Assembly: GCA_018881555.1 (NCBI GenBank) | Contig: JACAXG010000012.1 | Location: forward strand, 8,908,980 to 8,972,979 | DNA length: 64,000 bases | Direction: 5' to 3' | DNA from: Amblyornis subalaris | Taxonomy: Eukaryota > Chordata > Aves > Passeriformes > Ptilonorhynchidae | Part shown: in pieces, positions 62,606-64,000 of the stretch | Numbering within the stretch: position 1 is the stretch's first letter | How the letters are laid out: the number at the start of each line of letters is the position of its first letter | Position numbers and translations under genes: made by a program | Notes under the pieces: generated by a model | Databases searched by the model: none | The model's input: the letters and a program-made list of their open reading frames with translations, nothing else | What the model was told of the DNA's origin: nothing

Positions 62606-64000
62606 ATTTTGTTTAATAATCCGTAGAAGAGGATACCTTTTTTTTAATCTTTATTTAGTTCTCTTGACAAAGGTCTTGATGATAACAAGTCCTTACAGGA
62701 TGATGTAGATACAAGACAAAGAAGTTTTAATGTTGCAACAGTTAGGTTAAATACATCTTCTAATCAAACAGGTGTTTTTGTTGCCAACAGGATGTATCCA
62801 TGTCCTGTAATTTCTCTCCAGTCAGGATGCATAACTATTACCAAGCCCTTCACAAGAATAGTGTTCTGATTTGTCATGAGCTTGTATGGCAAGAGCAATG
62901 GTTTTATCCACTGCTCTTCCTAAAGAAACTTGGATTTCACAGATGTTAAAAATGTTCCTACTTCTACCTATTTTGATGGAGATTGTTTTCTGCCAAATTG
63001 TTGTTTTGTGTTAGGATAGAGTAGGAAACTTCTTCCTAAAATTATGAGAAAATGCTTATTAAAGCAAACGAAAAACTCTGCAGCAACCCACCTTCTATGC
63101 AGTGACATAGTAGTAGCTGTGGGAGGTGGTGGGTTTTGATGATGATAGCCAACATTCATTTTCCTTTATATTAAAGTGGCAAAATGAAAGCATTGCAGAT
63201 GTAAATACAGATATATTGCAGGATGAGACAATCTCCTTAGTAGACACAGACAAGGGCTGGTTTAAAAACCATTTATCAAGAAAGTATCACCCTAAAGCCC
63301 CAAACCTATTTATGTATGTTACTTAACATATATTGATTTTGCCTTGTTTGATTTAATATGTGTGTGTATGGATGGTTGTAAAAGGGGTGCAGTTGTCAAA
63401 GTTCACTGGAGAATTACTGAACTTTTTAGTAGTGAAGATAAGAGTAGCCAGGTAAGACTTGAAAGGAAATGTCAAAGAGCTTCCAATGCTTACTGTGCTA
63501 ACTTTCTGTGCTGTTACCTGAGTTGCTTCAAAACAACTATGAGAACATGAATAAGTAGGGCTGTTGCTGCCCTGTTGAGGAGTTATGTCCATTCAGCAAA
63601 TTCAAGTTATTCAAAAATTCAGTGTTCGTGACATCTTTTAAATGCTGTGGTAACCTTGGTGGGGAGGGAAAAGAGATCTATGAGAATTAAAAGGTGTTTC
63701 ACAGCTGTTGGCTGTGTTCTGAGGCATTCAGTTTGTTGTGGGAAGGAACCATTAACTCTTTTGTAAATTGTTATGGCTCTTGTGTCTGTATTTTTGCAAA
63801 ATTGGAGAGCTAAATTATGGCTGGCACTGCATTGTGCCACACTAAAATGGAGAGATTTGGGGTGCTGGTCTCCTTCAGTTGTGCACTGGATGTTCTTGTC
63901 ATGATTTGGTTGTAGGAGATGAGGGATGAGACAGGAAGTGTTCCCATGTAGTTTGCCACCACAGTTTCTCCTGATGTGGTGTGTTTGATTTGCAGAATCA
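62606..64000. other. Region downstream of TMEM237
   Basis: About 1.4 kb. No gene, repeat or RNA recognised. A + strand open frame at 63126-63326 ends in ordinary sequence without convincing splice sites. Confidence 0.6.

Noticed and set aside
63126..63326. 66-codon frame downstream of TMEM237
   Set aside because: No family recognised and no convincing splice borders; composition is not clearly coding.

Overview
The window is vertebrate nuclear DNA, almost certainly from a bird. The genes have short vertebrate exons in AT-rich introns. The only clear interspersed repeats are CR1 LINE fragments with the avian-type 3' end (gatccttgtgggtcccttcc followed by ttctgtgattctg). The species cannot be fixed from the sequence. 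Five single N bases (7477, 31844, 47279, 47698, 56289) mark it as a draft assembly.

Three genes lie head-to-tail on the + strand in the order ALS2 - MPP4 - TMEM237, the same order and relative orientation as in the human ALS2 region. (1) ALS2 (alsin) occupies 1-19.39 kb. Its 5' half (RCC1-like repeats and most of the DH domain) lies left of the window. The 22 exons at 1737-18695 encode the last 851 residues: DH tail, PH, MORN repeats and VPS9. (2) About 6.9 kb of intergenic DNA (19.4-26.2 kb) holds a possible old LTR fragment and short repeats but no recognised gene. (3) MPP4, a photoreceptor/synapse MAGUK scaffold, is complete as 21 coding exons (26314-47316, 621 residues: L27-L27-PDZ-SH3-HOOK-GUK). 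(4) A CpG island at about 48.55-49.05 kb carries the start of TMEM237, a tetraspan transition-zone (ciliary) protein, complete as 13 coding exons (48715-62079, 397 residues). (5) The last 1.4 kb shows no recognised gene.

Every exon junction was checked by hand for GT/GC-AG borders and reading-frame continuity, and all three models stay open from end to end. The ALS2 part gives 852 codons including the stop, MPP4 622, and TMEM237 398. The three proteins do not form one pathway. Alsin is a Rab5/Rac1 exchange factor on endosomes, MPP4 scaffolds photoreceptor terminals, and TMEM237 works at the ciliary transition zone. They are neighbours by conserved synteny.

The most unusual signals are splice architecture. 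MPP4 has five tiny symmetric exons (18, 39, 21, 15 and 42 nt) between SH3 and GUK, and skipping only the 18-nt one creates an in-frame TAG exactly at the junction. TMEM237 needs an 11-nt microexon to avoid an in-frame TGA. One MPP4 intron has a GC donor. TMEM237 also ends in RVQP, the same tetrapeptide as the ciliary targeting motif of polycystin-2.
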